NCBI GenBank assembly: GCA_963556145.1
Contig: OY744464.1
Span: forward strand, 434,001 to 498,000
Length of the DNA: 64,000 nt
From: Hygrocybe punicea
Lineage: Eukaryota; Basidiomycota; Agaricomycetes; Agaricales; Hygrophoraceae
Reading direction: 5' to 3'
This document shows positions 22,441 through 35,117 of this stretch, one piece after another. Under the pieces are notes generated by a model that saw nothing but the letters and a program-made list of their open reading frames with translations, did no database searches and was not told the DNA's origin. Within the stretch, counting starts at the first letter, position 1, and each line of letters starts with the position of its first letter. A program made the position numbers and the translations under genes.

Positions 22441-22616
22441 TGTCGTATAGAAAGGTTGTCAGAGAGTGCTGTCGAGCACAGGGGGGTCAATGATGATGAA
22501 GAGGGGGGACTGATGATAGACGGGATAATGGACATGAACCATCTGTAGGGGATGCATCAGGAACAGTGACAAAGTATGCTGAGCGTGCTCACAGATGCCC
22601 GACATGTACAGTTGAT

Positions 22617-24182
22617 TCATGCAAGATTTACAGCTCTGGCAGTGAAAACAATCTTATTTGTCGAAAATGATGGGCCAAACCGCCACTCATCCGGATTGTC
22701 TTCGTAGGGAGGGTTCTTGGCGGATATACCTAATTGCAAGAGTCAGTAGTGAATTAGGGGTTGCATTAAAAAGAGTGCTCACTGCGGCCAGTTTCGGAGT
22801 CGGAATTATCCTTGTTGGTGTCTATTGCTGGCGTGTCATCACCAAAGGTGCGAGTTGATGAGGCAATCTCCAGACGATCAGATTGTCCGTATTGAGAGCG
22901 AACTCCGGGAGGAACACCTACATTCCAGCACGGTCCGAGAGGCACCGGGAATGGGCGAAGCGTCTCACCGCTTGCGTCACTGCATTCACCACTGTCCCCA
23001 GCCCCGTCCCGACCCGCCACACGTCGAGCCTTCATTTTGCCCCTTTCAGCGGATGGACTACCTTTGCCACTGGCGTTCTTCCTCTTAGACTTCCTCCTCC
23101 CACCTTCCCTTGACCCCCCACCACCGCCTCTACCACTACTCGGCCCATCGCCTCTACCACCGCCACGACGACGACCGCTTGGCCCACCGCTTGGCCCACC
23201 GCTAGGGCCACTGCCACCAGAAGTTTTCAACGTGAGATGGGCGGCAATTCTCCTTGCCAATACGATATCTTCGCATTCAGACAAATCAGTTATTAGTCGT
23301 GCCATCAGCGCAGCAAAGATAGCCCCTGCGAAAACTGGAATCCGCCAGTAACGTTTCTCCTCGAAGGCTGCGACACCAGGTGCAAGCGGTACTATGCCAA
23401 GATTGAAGGGGGTATCCTCTTCAATGTCCAACGAGTCGAAGATGCGAGCGACATTCTTAGCAGTGGCGGAAGTGTTAGCAGGGGCTTCTTCGAATTTATT
23501 GTTATGAATGATGGACAGGCCTGGTAGGTATGGGGTAGTCATGATATTTCTAGCTGCTGTAGTTGGATCAAGGGTCACCAGCGTGAAAAGCCCTATGTAT
23601 GGGATGATGGCGGCAGGGTTGGGTAATCCCACTGATGTCCCATCCAAAGCATCCACCAGAAGATCGAAGACCTGGTCGTCGAAGCCTCAGCTCAGCGCGG
23701 AAACCTGAACGGAGAACATGACGCACCTCGTGTAGCGGTTTCAGAACAGTCTTGCGAGTAGAGCTGACGTATTTTTCGAGGTACTTGAGGACGGGGATCG
23801 GGAGAGACAGGACAACGCGATTTTTGGTGAAGAGGGCGTGGCAATTTGGGCACTCTATGATATCCCATCTATCCGCAATTACAGAATACAGTTATCTTCA
23901 CTTACGAACAAGGCCATTCATTAGTGCATTCCTTTCAAATCCTTCATGTAAAACGCCAAGTCTGACTGCATCCCGAAGCTAAGGAGCATTAATGTCAGAA
24001 CTTGGACGATACTATACCATGACGCTACGAACCTGAGGTTCCCCCTGTGTAGCTGCATCAAGTAAATGCGCGCATTGAGTCGTGTCGATCCAGGCCAGGC
24101 AAATCGCACAGCGATATTGGTAGGTCTCGCGAATTTTGTTCCTAACAGACGCCGAAAAAGATGCTTGGGACTCTCCCGCCAT
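22617..24182 (-). CDS. HNH-domain protein (putative nuclease), 450 aa
   Basis: Five exons on minus: 24182-24033, 23978-23906, 23854-23727, 23671-22783, 22729-22617. Three introns are 51-55 bp with GT/AG ends and keep the frame throughout, so the gene looks intact. The N-terminus resembles the fungal HNH domain: YRCAICLAWIDTTQCAHLLD (residues about 23-42), then ERNALMNGL and CPNCHALF, giving the Cys/His pairs and Asn of the fold. A helical middle follows (YIGLFTLVTL), then a Gly/Arg/Ser-rich disordered segment and a C-terminal block (NPPYEDNPDEWRFGP). HNH domains cleave or bind nucleic acid with a metal ion; the cell role of these fungal proteins is not established. A second HNH gene lies at 52002-52977. 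The Gly-rich segment makes the exact protein length slightly uncertain. Confidence 0.72.
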
Positions 24183-24303
24183 TGTTAGGGAGATCGAGGG
24201 AGGTTCTGAGTTCTCAGTACTGACAGTGGTCTGGTGAATGATTCGAACTCGAAGCCATGTCGTGCATCGGGAAAAACCCGAGAAGCTAATTTTCGATAGG
24301 GAG

Positions 24304-24710
24304 TATTTGGCTCCCCGGGGAGCTACTTAGTCATCTGACACCCCTTGCCTTATATAGTTATAGCTAAGTAGCCTGATCAAGATAAATAAATTATTGCCTT
24401 TGAAATACCATTGGCAAAAATATAGTAAAATTAGATTGGAATAATGGAAAAACAATTGTTATCTTTTATAGAGTGGAACCTTAAGTATAGATAAGGAGTT
24501 GGTTTATTTTTCACCAACTACTTTACCAAACCTTGTGATTATTTATTCTGAAGGTCTAATATTATTGTATGTTTCATTGCTTAATTCTCTTGAATTTTCT
24601 CTCAAGTAATGGGCAAGCAAGAATTGATTTATCTTAATCAGGCCAGTTAGCTATAACTATATAAGAAAAGGAGTGTCAGATGACTAAGCGGCTCCCCGGG
24701 GAGCCAAATA
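24304..24710. mobile_element. MITE with TA target duplication
   Basis: The termini are TATTTGGCTCCCCGGGGAGC and its inverse, ending GAGCCAAATA at 24710. The inverted repeats continue for about 80 bp with few mismatches (CATCTGACACNCC, TATATAGTTATAGCTAA). The flanking TA suggests a Tc1/mariner-type mover. The tip GGCTCCCCGGGGAGCC is itself a perfect palindrome. About 400 bp, AT-rich inside, no coding. Confidence 0.85.
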
Positions 24711-25150
24711 GATAAATCCTTTTCAATAATAACGAGCAATTTTGTGAAATTATTGATTACTTTGATTATATAAATATTTCTTACCCCCCTTACCATATTT
24801 TCTTTAGAGCTGGTTTGTTACGGATCGCTTCTGCAGCGGGCTCCGGCAACAATCAACTTAACAGGGGGGGCGGTTTCCAGAGGGAAGAACAGCAGTTTCA
24901 TTGATAGATAACACTGCTACAAGGGGGGAGGTTCATGGTCTAAAGTCATTGCGAGCAGTGGGGGTTACCCAAGACAAGGGGGTCTGCCCCAAGAACCAGA
25001 CTAAACGTAAGGAAAGGAAAAGAAGAAAAAGTCCGAACCAACAACAAGAACAGTACATATAGTGGCTGGTCTTGAGGGGAGGTAAATAGGAATACAACCA
25101 TGAAGCCACAACATGTCCAACTCTACCATGTGTTCACCATGAGGCGTACA
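24711..25150. other. No recognisable gene
   Basis: AT-rich next to the MITE, then G-rich short tracts from about 24860. No frame or repeat I can name. Confidence 0.5.
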
Positions 25151-25179
25151 TGAGGTGTCCTCATGTCGATGTTCTCGCG

Positions 25180-26149
25180 ATCCAACTGGAGGCCCGGGTG
25201 TCATTGAGGATAGAAGAGGTCCGGATGACTCGGATGATTTGTCATCGGATCATGTGACAAGCAGAATTGCCAATTCAGGGTCTACACTTGCTGTAACAGG
25301 CAAGTGCGCAGTTTGGCAAGTGCGTTGCACGGTCGGGTCAAAGATGGGTATCGTCCAGTGTGGGGTTGGCAATGAGGGTGTCTTGAGGTAGCATGGATAT
25401 AGCGGCAAGGTTGGTATGAAAGAAAATGAAGGAATGTATAGAGGAAAAAACCAACTAGGACAATGGGCTAGTCGAGGTCAGACATATGAACAGCATAAGC
25501 TGTACCGGATGACGATGTCTGTTGATGACATATCGAGGAGCGGTGTCTTGTCCTGTTTGTGGAACAAGAAGGTCCACTTGATGTCGGTATTCGTCCAAGA
25601 AAGGGTATCATTGTAAACGAGTGTGGGAGGTATCAAGATGAAAGATGGAAAAGGATAAATGAATGTGGGTCCAGGTTTCGAGTCATGGCACGAGTGACAA
25701 GCTGTGGGAACAAGTCGTCGGGTACTGCATTGAAGCGGTGTCGTGTGAACAATAAACGATAGGGGTCGGGTCACTGTATTGGGAAGTCGTGTGGTCTATG
25801 GTCGAAGTTTGAATGTATGTGCTTCGGCGATGGTCGGCTTGGAGGGAACAGTGAATTGTCGTGTGATCGAGGATTGTTCAGAGTGCTCAAGCAGGTGAGG
25901 AATGTCGTCGGATCGTCAGGGAGGATAATGGTAGGCACAGAATACGAAAGTGGAAACCATATATCCAAGAATGGCAATTGTCAATTACGTGTTGATATAT
26001 TGTTGAGGTGGAAGTCGGAAGTATCGATGGCGGAAGGGTTTCGGTGCCGATGCCAAAGATAGATCATAACAATGTAGAAACCGATCAGGAAAGTGATGGC
26101 GATGCTGCCAATGATAATTACGGTAATGAGCTGTTTCGGGAGTACAGCC
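25180..26149 (-). pseudogene. Possible decayed single-pass membrane protein gene
   Basis: From an ATG near 26149 the minus frame begins MAVLPKQLITVIIIGSIAIT, a clear transmembrane helix followed by a basic HRHR stop-transfer. The same frame runs on past single TGA codons (near 25983, 25771 and 25625) through Pro/Ser/His-rich sequence. Three TGA stops in one otherwise open frame look like CGA-to-TGA decay, but the family is unknown and introns could explain some stops. Confidence 0.25.
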
Positions 26150-26479
26150 ATTGTGATCGGTTTGTCGTGGGATAGCGTAAACAAGATATCGAAGGGAAAA
26201 GACAATGTCGGTGACATCCGTCGGCAAGGAGACTATTCGGGTACAACGAGGTCACGTGGATATGTCCATGGTCGGTCTGGATTGTTCTAGAAGGTGGGAC
26301 AAAAAGAGAACAAGAACAAGAAAGTACAAGGATGTCCGAATGAAGAAACAATGATATCGAAACAAAGACAAAGGACAAAATGAAATAAAAAAGGAAGGTG
26401 GCAGTGTAGAATCGTCATGGTAGGTATTGGAATGGGCATCGGGGTCGGAAGCGGAGATGGAAATGTAACATGGTTGTCA

Positions 26480-26521
26480 GTTATTTTGAGCCTATTACAG
26501 GTTATTTTGAGCTTATTACAG
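26480..26521. repeat. 21-bp tandem repeat, two units
   Basis: GTTATTTTGAGCNTATTACAG twice in a row with one difference. No other function seen. Confidence 0.8.
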
Positions 26522-26978
26522 GTATTCTCTGTCGACAATGCTGGTTATTTTGCTTATTGCACTCCTTATCGCCGGCTCACAGCTAATATTACATGAAAAA
26601 AATTATTATTCAGATTAAAAAAGGGTATACATGTATACTAGTAGGTTAAAAAAGCAAACAAAAGAGAAAATTAGCAAATAGAGAAAGTCCACCAAACAAA
26701 AGAGAAAATGAGCGAATAGAGAAAGTCCACAATTATGTACAAGAAGGCGAGCAGTGACAGAGGGGGATATGGGAAGCAGGCAGGAAAGGAGAGGAGATAG
26801 CAAACATTAGTCCAATCACATCAAAACATTACAACTACTCAATAATGGCTCCCATCAATCAACTGCGATGTTGTGAACATCAAGGAAGGTTGTCAGCATC
26901 TTCTTGGCTATTGACTGGCATTGAGGCCCTATCAAACAACTCAGATCTAGATGATCAATTGTGTTGAAGTAAGACACC

Positions 26979-29333
26979 TTACAATACATCCTTGAATAGT
27001 TTTGCCTTGAGGAGATGGTAAGCACGAGGATTGTCGCACTCGATGGAAGCAAGGAGAGTAATGTGAGCCCCATAGACACTCATGAATGAATTTGCTGAGA
27101 AATCAATCGCTTGGCGATGACCGGTCCGCCATTCATTGAGGTCAGCATACACCTGCAACAAGGAGTGAGCGAGTGAGAGATTGACAATGGTGCATACATA
27201 CAGCTGTTGCAGCTGACGTGATCATTGAGTCTGGTAGCTCGGGATCCGTAAATCCTTCTGCCGTGGGCATAAACAGGTTTTGATTAGCATTAACGATGTT
27301 TGAGTTGCGGTTCACATAGAAAACGGAAATGACTGTTGTGACAGCGCCATTCTGATATGGGCTGCGTATGTCCACTTTCTTGTTCTACAGAAAAGTGAAT
27401 ACAAAATGCCATTGTAGATCAGTCAGCTTACTGCAAAATTGCATGCGTAAATGTATCGCATTTTACTCAAATACCAGCCCACTTCATTGGCACAGCCAGC
27501 ATGAAGCTTGAATTGGGGAATAACAGTTTGCTCGGCAGATGATTTGAGATTGTTCCAAAAAAGAGGGATATGCCCATTGAGCTGCCGATGATTAGCCAAG
27601 TGCGATTGAGCAGCTGAGTACTTACAATTTTGCCCAGAGTAAGAGAATAGTCTTCATCTGCCTTCAGACGTTGCCGGATTTCATCATAGCGATGGGCAAC
27701 AGCCGCATTTTTTGCCTTCAGTTCCTTCACAGCTTGTAAGAGTGCTTTCTTGTGCCAGACAGTGTGGACTGTTGACTTAGGATAGAACTCAAGGAAACAG
27801 ATGTTTGTAATGATGGATGGAATCACCTTGCACATGACAGCCTTCACTTCATGGGGTTGAGCAGTGAGGTTGACCTCACCAGAATGATCATGAACCAGAC
27901 TTGTGTAAGAAGGCCAATTGTTCAGAACAAGAACTTCATTGTCGGCATCGCCCTTTAACTTGGTGCAAGGGCTGTCCTTATGCACAGTGTTGACTCGTTG
28001 TGAAAGGACCTGCATGATCACAGTTGTCAGATGTCAAACCTGTTGTTTTGACTATGAACCTGGTTCTCGTCCCGAACTCTGGTTTGTGCCTGAGCCAGCA
28101 ACCATTAGTTCCTAGTGATGGCATGAATATATTACTCACCTTTGCTTGAGAAGCTTTGTTTGATTCCACTGCCTGATGGTTGCTGGATCAAAATTTTGCG
28201 AGTAGCGACGTTGCTCACATTGCCAACAGATGTTGCACTGAGGGTTGTGAGAACCGGAGTGGGAGTTGAAGCACCCTTATGGGAACCACGACCCTTCAGA
28301 CTCTCTTCCATCCTTATCCACATTGGGCGCTGAAACAGATCAGACGTAAGTTAGCATCAAACTGGTTCAGATATTTTGGCATACCTCTGATGCTAGTTTC
28401 CGCGATAAGGCCCAACCATCTTGATTGGCGAGGATTTTCAGATTGTCGGTCTCGACTTCCTCATCAATGCATGAGTCCTGCTCCAAATCAGAACTGCCAT
28501 CACCAATATTCCAGGCATGATCTTCCTTGTCATTAAGGCTGGCATTTGAACTTGGCTGAGGGAGATCCATGCCTGGGCCTTAAGGTGCATTGATATTGGA
28601 CATCACGTCAAGTTGAATTCACTCACCGCTATTGGGTGCAGTTTGAGCCTGTGGCAGCTCCTGTGGCTCATCATTGGACTCGGATGAGTCTGGATCGAGC
28701 ATAGGCTGAGGGGGTTCCGCTGGGAATGGGAAGTTTATATCAAATCATACCTAAAGCAGTCTGCTTACTGTTTGGTAAGGTTGTCTGAGTTGTTGATGGA
28801 CCTGAAAACATGTTATGATACATGTTGCTTTATAACTGCAATGATTTTGAAGGTGTGGGAAAACACCCTACCTTTCCCCTTTGACTTCACTGAAGACTCT
28901 CCAGCTGGTTTGCAGGGGGCTCATCCTGTAGGCACTCTGCCTGTGGGCGCCCCAGCTGACCTCCAGACTATGGAAGGTGAGTAAACTCGACAATATACCG
29001 ATTTGGAAATTACTTACGGGCTTTGCTTAGTGCTTTTGTCTTTGCTGGACGAGTAGGACGAGCAGCTAGACAGGAACAAAGATGTGTCCATGCTAAGTGA
29101 GTAATAGGGATCATAAGATGAGATTGGTTCACTTACCAATGGCTGTTGTCTCTTCCAGCCGGGGCTTTTTACTGCTTTGTAATGGGACATCGACTTCAGA
29201 ATTGGCTTCATAGTGGGCATCAGTGACTTCAAGCTGCTGCCATTGAGGAGTTGGAGGTGCTGTAGCCTCGTCATCACTCAACACAGTTTGAAGCTTGCGT
29301 TGACCTCTTGCCAATGTTGCCATGATGAATGGA
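26979..29333 (-). CDS. Protein resembling DUF6532 family, multi-exon
   Basis: The start is ATG 29333 (MATLARGQRKLQTVLSDD) and the end is at 26979. Readable pieces include a short Ala/Arg/Lys exon (near 29065), acidic and Ser-rich linkers (28567-28370), a Gly/Thr stretch (28323-28132), the core 28021-27467 (RVNTVHKDSPCTK, EFYPKSTVHTVWHKKALLQA, HRYDEIRQRLKADEDYSLTL), and the end 27375-26979 (PELPDSMITSAATAV, then LNEWRTGHRQAIDFSANSF). The order core, PELP, EWRTG and a final tyrosine-rich helix is what I remember of DUF6532 proteins, which are often multicopy in mushroom genomes and have no known function. I see no forced break, but not all exon joins are certain. It lies divergent to the Plavaka transposase. 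Confidence 0.55.
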
Positions 29334-29956
29334 TAAAATGAAGTATCGGATATGAAGGAGTGTAGCTGAGTAAGTTGGGTTTTCTCTTTACTGGCTGGGC
29401 ACAAAATTCACTGCCCTCATTTTATGTTCAGTTTTGGAGCTTTGAAGCCAGTATTGACCGTATCCCAGTAAAATTTTCAACAGTTTCATTGAATGATCTA
29501 GACTAAAATAAGTGTTGGCACAGACACCGCGATCTCGATCCCTCTGTCGCTTGAACTGGGTTCACTTGTTGAACATTCCCCAATGACATGTGTGCTTGTC
29601 ATTTTGCTGTAGTAGTAGAGCTGATATTCAACAGCACTTGTCTGTTGTCATCCGCCAGCCAGTGGCCTGTCTGTCGTTATCCTTTCACTGCCCTCGTCAA
29701 TGTACGTATGACTACTTAGCGAGTTTTCATGATCTAGACAGATTCGGCCCCTGGTTTTTTCTTCCAGAATTTTCTTCATGCCTCACCGTTTGAATATGGC
29801 AACTCTTGGAGAAGTCAGCAATGGTTAGACTGGCTGGCTGCCTTTCGCAATGCCCCTGGTAACTATCCTCAACCGCAAACCATATCTGCTGATTCATATT
29901 TCCTTTCCAAGCAGATAAACACTCTCCCTCCTTCGCAAACTTGACCACAACGCTCC
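29334..29956. other. Intergenic between divergent genes
   Basis: The shared 5' region of the DUF6532-like gene (minus) and the Plavaka transposase (plus). No frame stands out and no promoter motif can be named with confidence. Confidence 0.4.
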
Positions 29957-32900
29957 ATGAGCTTACTTTGCCCTAGCTGCTGCTGACACTTCTTGCATAC
30001 CGGTTTCACTCTGCATGGTCTCCACTCATCAAATCAGCAATGCAAAAATGCCTACCATCAAGCGATCATCCTCAGAGATTTCAAAGGATCGCTGGATGAT
30101 GATTCTACACCTGAAGATGACATCGAAGATGATGCCCAGGCACAAATGGACAACCATCCAGACTTCAATTGGCTGGAGAACAGCGAGCATGAATTTTCTG
30201 CGGCAGGGCCTGATCCCTCGGACATTGACACCAATTCTGACGTTGACACTGATTTAGATGAAGAGGACATTGAAGAGGATGCTGATATTCTCCCGTTTGA
30301 TGCTGAAGTTCAGCAGGCATGGTTTCCATCAGCAGAACCCAATCTTGTGGACAAGCTGGAAGGACCTCCACTTGAGGGTGAGCTGCCACCCAGCAATGAC
30401 ATCTTCATCAAGTCATTCACTCGAGGACAAGCCGGTGCTCCAGTCGAAAACCATGATATTCCAGCCCAACGAAGCTATCAGACCAAACTCAATAATCCAG
30501 ACAACACATTTGAACCCTTCGCTTCCAAGTTGGACTAGGAGTTTGCCTGGTGGGCAAAATTACATGGCTCAAGCTCAACAGCTGTCACTGATCTTCTAAG
30601 GATTGAAGGAGTACGTGAAAATATATGATATTTCGAATGTTTGATGCTGACACTTGTTCTATTTAGATACAAGAACGACTCGAGCTCTCATATAACAACT
30701 CCCGTGAACTTAACAAAATCATCGATACTCAGCTACCTGGTCGCCCACGTTTTATTTGCAAGGAAGTTGCCATTGCTGAATGTGCATATGAGATTTATTG
30801 TCAGGACGTCATAGAATGCATTAGATGCTTGTTCAGCAACCCTGAATTTGCACAATACCTTGTCTTCGCACCTGAACAACATTATACTGATCGAAGCAAA
30901 ACCATTCGCATCTACCATGAGATGCATACTTGGCACTGGTGGTGGGACATGCAGGTGAGTAACGTGGCATAAGGATACATGCTATTTCTCATATTGTTAT
31001 TCAGAAACTCCTTGAACATTGGAAACCTGGAGCCACAATCATGCCACTCATCATATCCACTGACAAGACTCAATTAACACATTTCCATAACAAGTCAGCA
31101 TATCCTGTGTACCTAACAATCAGAAATATCCCAAAGGCAATATGGTGAAAGCCTTCCCAGCATGCCCAATTTCTTGTTGCATACTTGCCCACAACCAAGT
31201 TGGAGCATATGTCCAATAAAGGCTCAAGACATCGAACAATTGCCAACCTCTTCCACTCCTGCATGAGTAGAGTATTCATGCTGCTCATACATGCTGGCCT
31301 CCATGGCGTCGTCATGTCTAGTGGTGATGGCGTGAAGCATCGCGTTCACCCAATCTTTGCGGCACATGTTGCTGACTACCAGGATCAAACCCTTGTGACA
31401 GGTGTCAAAAGTGGGGAGTGCCTGAAATGCGAAACCCCTCGCGATGAGATCAGCAGTATCGACACACCCCTCCAACTGCGCAACCTTGACAAAATTCTTG
31501 TGGTACTTGTGCTGGCTGACAATGATCCAGCTCAATTCACACACGCTTGCCTTGAAGCAGGTATTAAACCTATTTATGAACCATTCTGGACGCATCTCCC
31601 GTTCCTGAATATTTTCAAATCAATGACACCCGATATTCTCCACCAAATATTACAGGGAAACCTGAAACACATTCTCAAATGGCTCAAAGCCATTTTTGGA
31701 GCAGCAGAACTTGACGCCCAGTGCCAACAACTTCCCCCAAATCACAATGTCCGACACTTTCTGCATGGCATCTGCAAATTATCAAAGGTGACAGGAAAGG
31801 AGCATGATGAGATGTGCCAAATCCTTCTTGGCATCCTTGTTGATCTTCGGCTACCAGGCAACCAAAATGCTAGTCAACTTATTGGCTATGGCAATCGAGA
31901 GTGATCAGCTCAAAACTGTAAATTCCGGAGTCATATTGACATTGAAATAAGGCCAAACCCAAAAGTAAAAAATAAGAATACATTTATTGTGTGACACAAT
32001 TCCAGAGGCTTATTTTAGGTGTCGAAAAATGTGTTGAGCGCGATATCCCATTGATGAGGTCATAAAGCAATGATTATTATCTATGAATACACATAAAAGC
32101 TATAAAGATGTCATAGGGTGGGGGGTGGGCAAAACTAGTGAGGGAGGAGTGGGAGAGGACAGGAAGAGGGTGGGAGGTGGTGCAGGAGGGTGGGGTAGGC
32201 TGGAGAGGCTGGAAAAGGGCAGGAGAAGGACGGAGAGGGTGGGGAGAGAAGGAGGATGTGGGAGAGGGCTGGAGAGGGCAGGAGGTGGTGGGAGAGGGCT
32301 GGAGAGGGCCGGAGAGGTTGGAGAGGGCGGTGGCTGCACAGGAGCTGCACAGGAGGGTGGGAGAGGGACTGTGTGGAATTGCTGGTGCACGTGGTAGGAA
32401 TGGGGCTTGCAAAGGACGAGAGAGAGCCAGACCATTCTGGATGGAAATTGTCCATTTTATGGTGCAGTGGGGGAGGCTGGGAGAGGGCAGGGGAGGGCAG
32501 TTGATAGTGGTCAGAGATTGTGATCTGGCAGAAGAATTGGTTAGTAACTGATAGTAAAATATGTTACTTACCTGCCCATGTATCTGCAGCCTGCATGTCA
32601 TCGACAAGAGTCGACGATGACGAATTGTCGACGATGGTGTGGCAACGCGAAATTCAGAAGTTGCCGGGTTCCAGAAAGTTCAAGGTGCAATCCGGCGACT
32701 TCCAAGTTGTTTTCCTTCCTCGACATTTTCAACTCCTCAACGTTTTCAACATTGAGCAGATAACCTTGTTTCATTGCTGATGCCTGGGGAGTGGTTGCAC
32801 AGTGTCTGTTTCCAGTGACCAGGTGAGGAAATTCAATTCTTGATATAGCTTGATACCATCTAATTCCTCTGCTAGATTGTTGACGCTAGCAAAATGCCCC

Positions 32901-34579
32901 AGAGCCGTCAACTGCCCCCCATCTGTCTCCATCTCTCCTCAGCTCTCTCTGTCCCTCCTCTGCCCCCTCCCACCCTTTTCCTTCCCTCCCCACCCTCTCC
33001 AGCCTCTCCGGCCCTCTCCAGCCCTCTCCCACATCCTCCTTCTCTCCCCACCCTCTCCGTCCTTCCCCTGCCCTTTCCCAGCCTCTCCAGCCTACCCCAC
33101 CCTCCTGCACCACCTCCCGCCCTCTTCCTGTCCTCTCCCAATCCTCCCTCACTAGTTTTGCCCACCCCCCACCCTATGACATCTTTATAGCTTTTATGTG
33201 TATTCCATAGATAATAATCATTGCTTTATGACCTCATCAATGGGATATCGCGCTCAACACATTTTTCGACACCTAAAATAAGCCTCTGGAATTGTGTCAC
33301 ACAATAAATGTATTCTTATTTTTTACTTTCGGGTTTTGCCTTATTTCAATGTCAGTATGACTCCGGAATTTACAGTTTCAAGCTGATCACTCTCGATTGC
33401 CATAATTAGACTTTTTCTATTTGGCCCAGTATCCTATCCACACCTCTGAGACTCTCACCTCCCTTGAAGATGCCCTCAACCGCTTTCATGCACACAAGGA
33501 CATTTTCATTGAGCTAGGTGTACACGAGGCCTTCAACATAATCAAACTTCACTCACTCCGTCATTATGCAGAAGCAATCAAGGTTTTCGGCACCACTGAC
33601 AACTACAACACACAAGCCACTGAGCGTTTACATATCGATTATATGAAGGATGCGTATTTGGCAACCAACAGGAGGAATGAATATCCACAGATGACACTCT
33701 GGCTAGAACGGAGAGAAAAAATTCATCGTCACACCAATTATATTTCTTGGCGAACCACAGACAAACCCACCAGCAAGAAAGCCTGGAAGTGCGCCAAATT
33801 TGAACTTGATCGTTCTGCAAGACTCCCCAAACATCCCACCGCCAATTCTGTATCACTTGAATCACTTGCAGCTGACTACGGTGCAACTTACATCCGCGAC
33901 GCATTGGCTCGGTTTATCATTGCCACTAATCACCCAGATTGGAGTACACGCAATGTTGAGGAAGGCACACTCGATATATTCCTCCCATTTCAATCTCTTC
34001 CTGTTTACCACAAAGTCAAATTCCTTGGCAAGGTTGATGGCAATTCAGTCATTGTTGACGCCATACATGCAAAGCCCGCACTACAGCATAAGCACCGTAA
34101 CCATGTATTCAAAGGTCGATTTGACACCAGTATTGTAAATGTTGGTGGAGGAGGAAACATTGGCATCACAGGTAATATTTTGTAAGCCTGGAAACTTTGA
34201 CGGTGTCTTACATTAGTTTGTAGGCTATCGTGTTGTCCAGGTTCAGGTGATCTTTAAACTACCCGATGCCACTATAAAACAATTTTTCCTTCCTCATCTT
34301 CGACCACCTCAGCATCTTGCATACATGGAATGGTTCTCACCATTTCCAAGAGCTCCTGAACCACATCATCTCATGTACAAACTTACTCACACCATTCACA
34401 ATGGTCAGCGGCTTGCAAGCATTCTCCCAATCCAAGGCTTTCGGTGGAGTGTGCATCTTTTTCCGAAATGTGGTCCCTCCATTCCCTGGCACTGGACATC
34501 TGACACCATCTTGGACGAGTGCCTGGCATTCCTTGTCAGTCTGTTCAGTGATAGGGATGCATACCTGACAATCTGTTAG
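29957..34579 (+). pseudogene. Plavaka-type DNA transposase, interrupted
   Basis: ATG 29957 opens with a zinc-finger-like segment (LCPSCC, then HTGFTLHGLH and a distal Cys). An acidic region follows (30090-30300), then the transposase: PLIISTDKTQLTHFHNKSAY (31040-31100), YLPTTKLEHM, GVMSSGDGVKHRVHP-like and LILGILVDLR-type blocks up to 31885. After a 1.5 kb inverted-repeat insertion (31887-33404) the frame resumes at 33411 (FYLAQYPIHTSETLTSLED), with TERLHIDYMKDAY near 33620, and ends at 34579 with SDTILDECLAFLV...YLTIC. Stops include TGA near 29984 and 31147, where family members have Arg, and TAG at 30536. Plavaka elements are cut-and-paste transposons common in agaricomycetes. I did not find the element's own ends. 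Confidence 0.82.
31887..33404. mobile_element. 1.5 kb inverted-repeat element inside the Plavaka gene
   Basis: The ends read TATGGCAATCGAGAGTGATC and its inverse, possibly with a TA target site. The arms are about 395 bp each (31887-32280 and 33010-33404). The outer 230 bp is AT-rich and the inner part is a GGAGAGGG-type purine tract on the left arm and its TCC-rich complement on the right. The centre (32520-32880) is unique sequence without a convincing gene. Frames rich in Gly/Glu/Arg or Pro/Ser here are translations of the purine tracts. Confidence 0.85.
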
Positions 34580-35105
34580 AATTTCTGTGCTGACCTTCAA
34601 AATATGGGTGGGTGTTCCACGACAGTTGCAGTCAGGAGATATTTACGCAGCTTGCAGATGATTTTATGAGTTGTTATCCAATGCTATGAAACCACCCTTG
34701 CTGGAAATGGGGTCATAAATCATGTGCTCCAGGTATTCCACCCCTCCAGAAACACACAGCTGCCGTCAACCCCCCCCCTCCCCCCCCTGCCCCCCATCAA
34801 CCCACCACTCTCCAGTCTCTCCCCCTTCCCACTCTTCCCCCACTACCTCTTTGTCAGGAAGATACCATCACTGGTGGCTTCCAACTCCAGTCTCCAGTGA
34901 GTCCAGCCTCACCAGTCCCATATGCACCGTTGTTAGGAATCAGCACAGGGATCTCTCCACCATCTCACATTCTTGAAAAGTGCAATCGCAACCTCAAGCT
35001 ATTAGCTTCCAGCAGAGTGAGCTCATGCAGGGTGCGATGTTGCCACTAGTCACGTTCACTGAACACCTGCAAGGATGATGACCACCAATGACATTTGCCA
35101 CACCA
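34580..35105. other. Intergenic, C-rich tract
   Basis: Follows the Plavaka stop. It contains a run of C broken by a few T (34767-34790). No gene seen. Confidence 0.5.
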
Positions 35106-35117
35106 CCAGAACCGTTC

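Noticed and set aside
32083..33190. Gly/Glu/Arg-rich and Pro/Ser-rich frames
   Set aside because: Purine tract and its complement in the inverted-repeat arms.
34722..34976. Small Pro/Ser-rich protein after the Plavaka gene
   Set aside because: Low complexity around a C-tract, no motif, no homologue I recognise.
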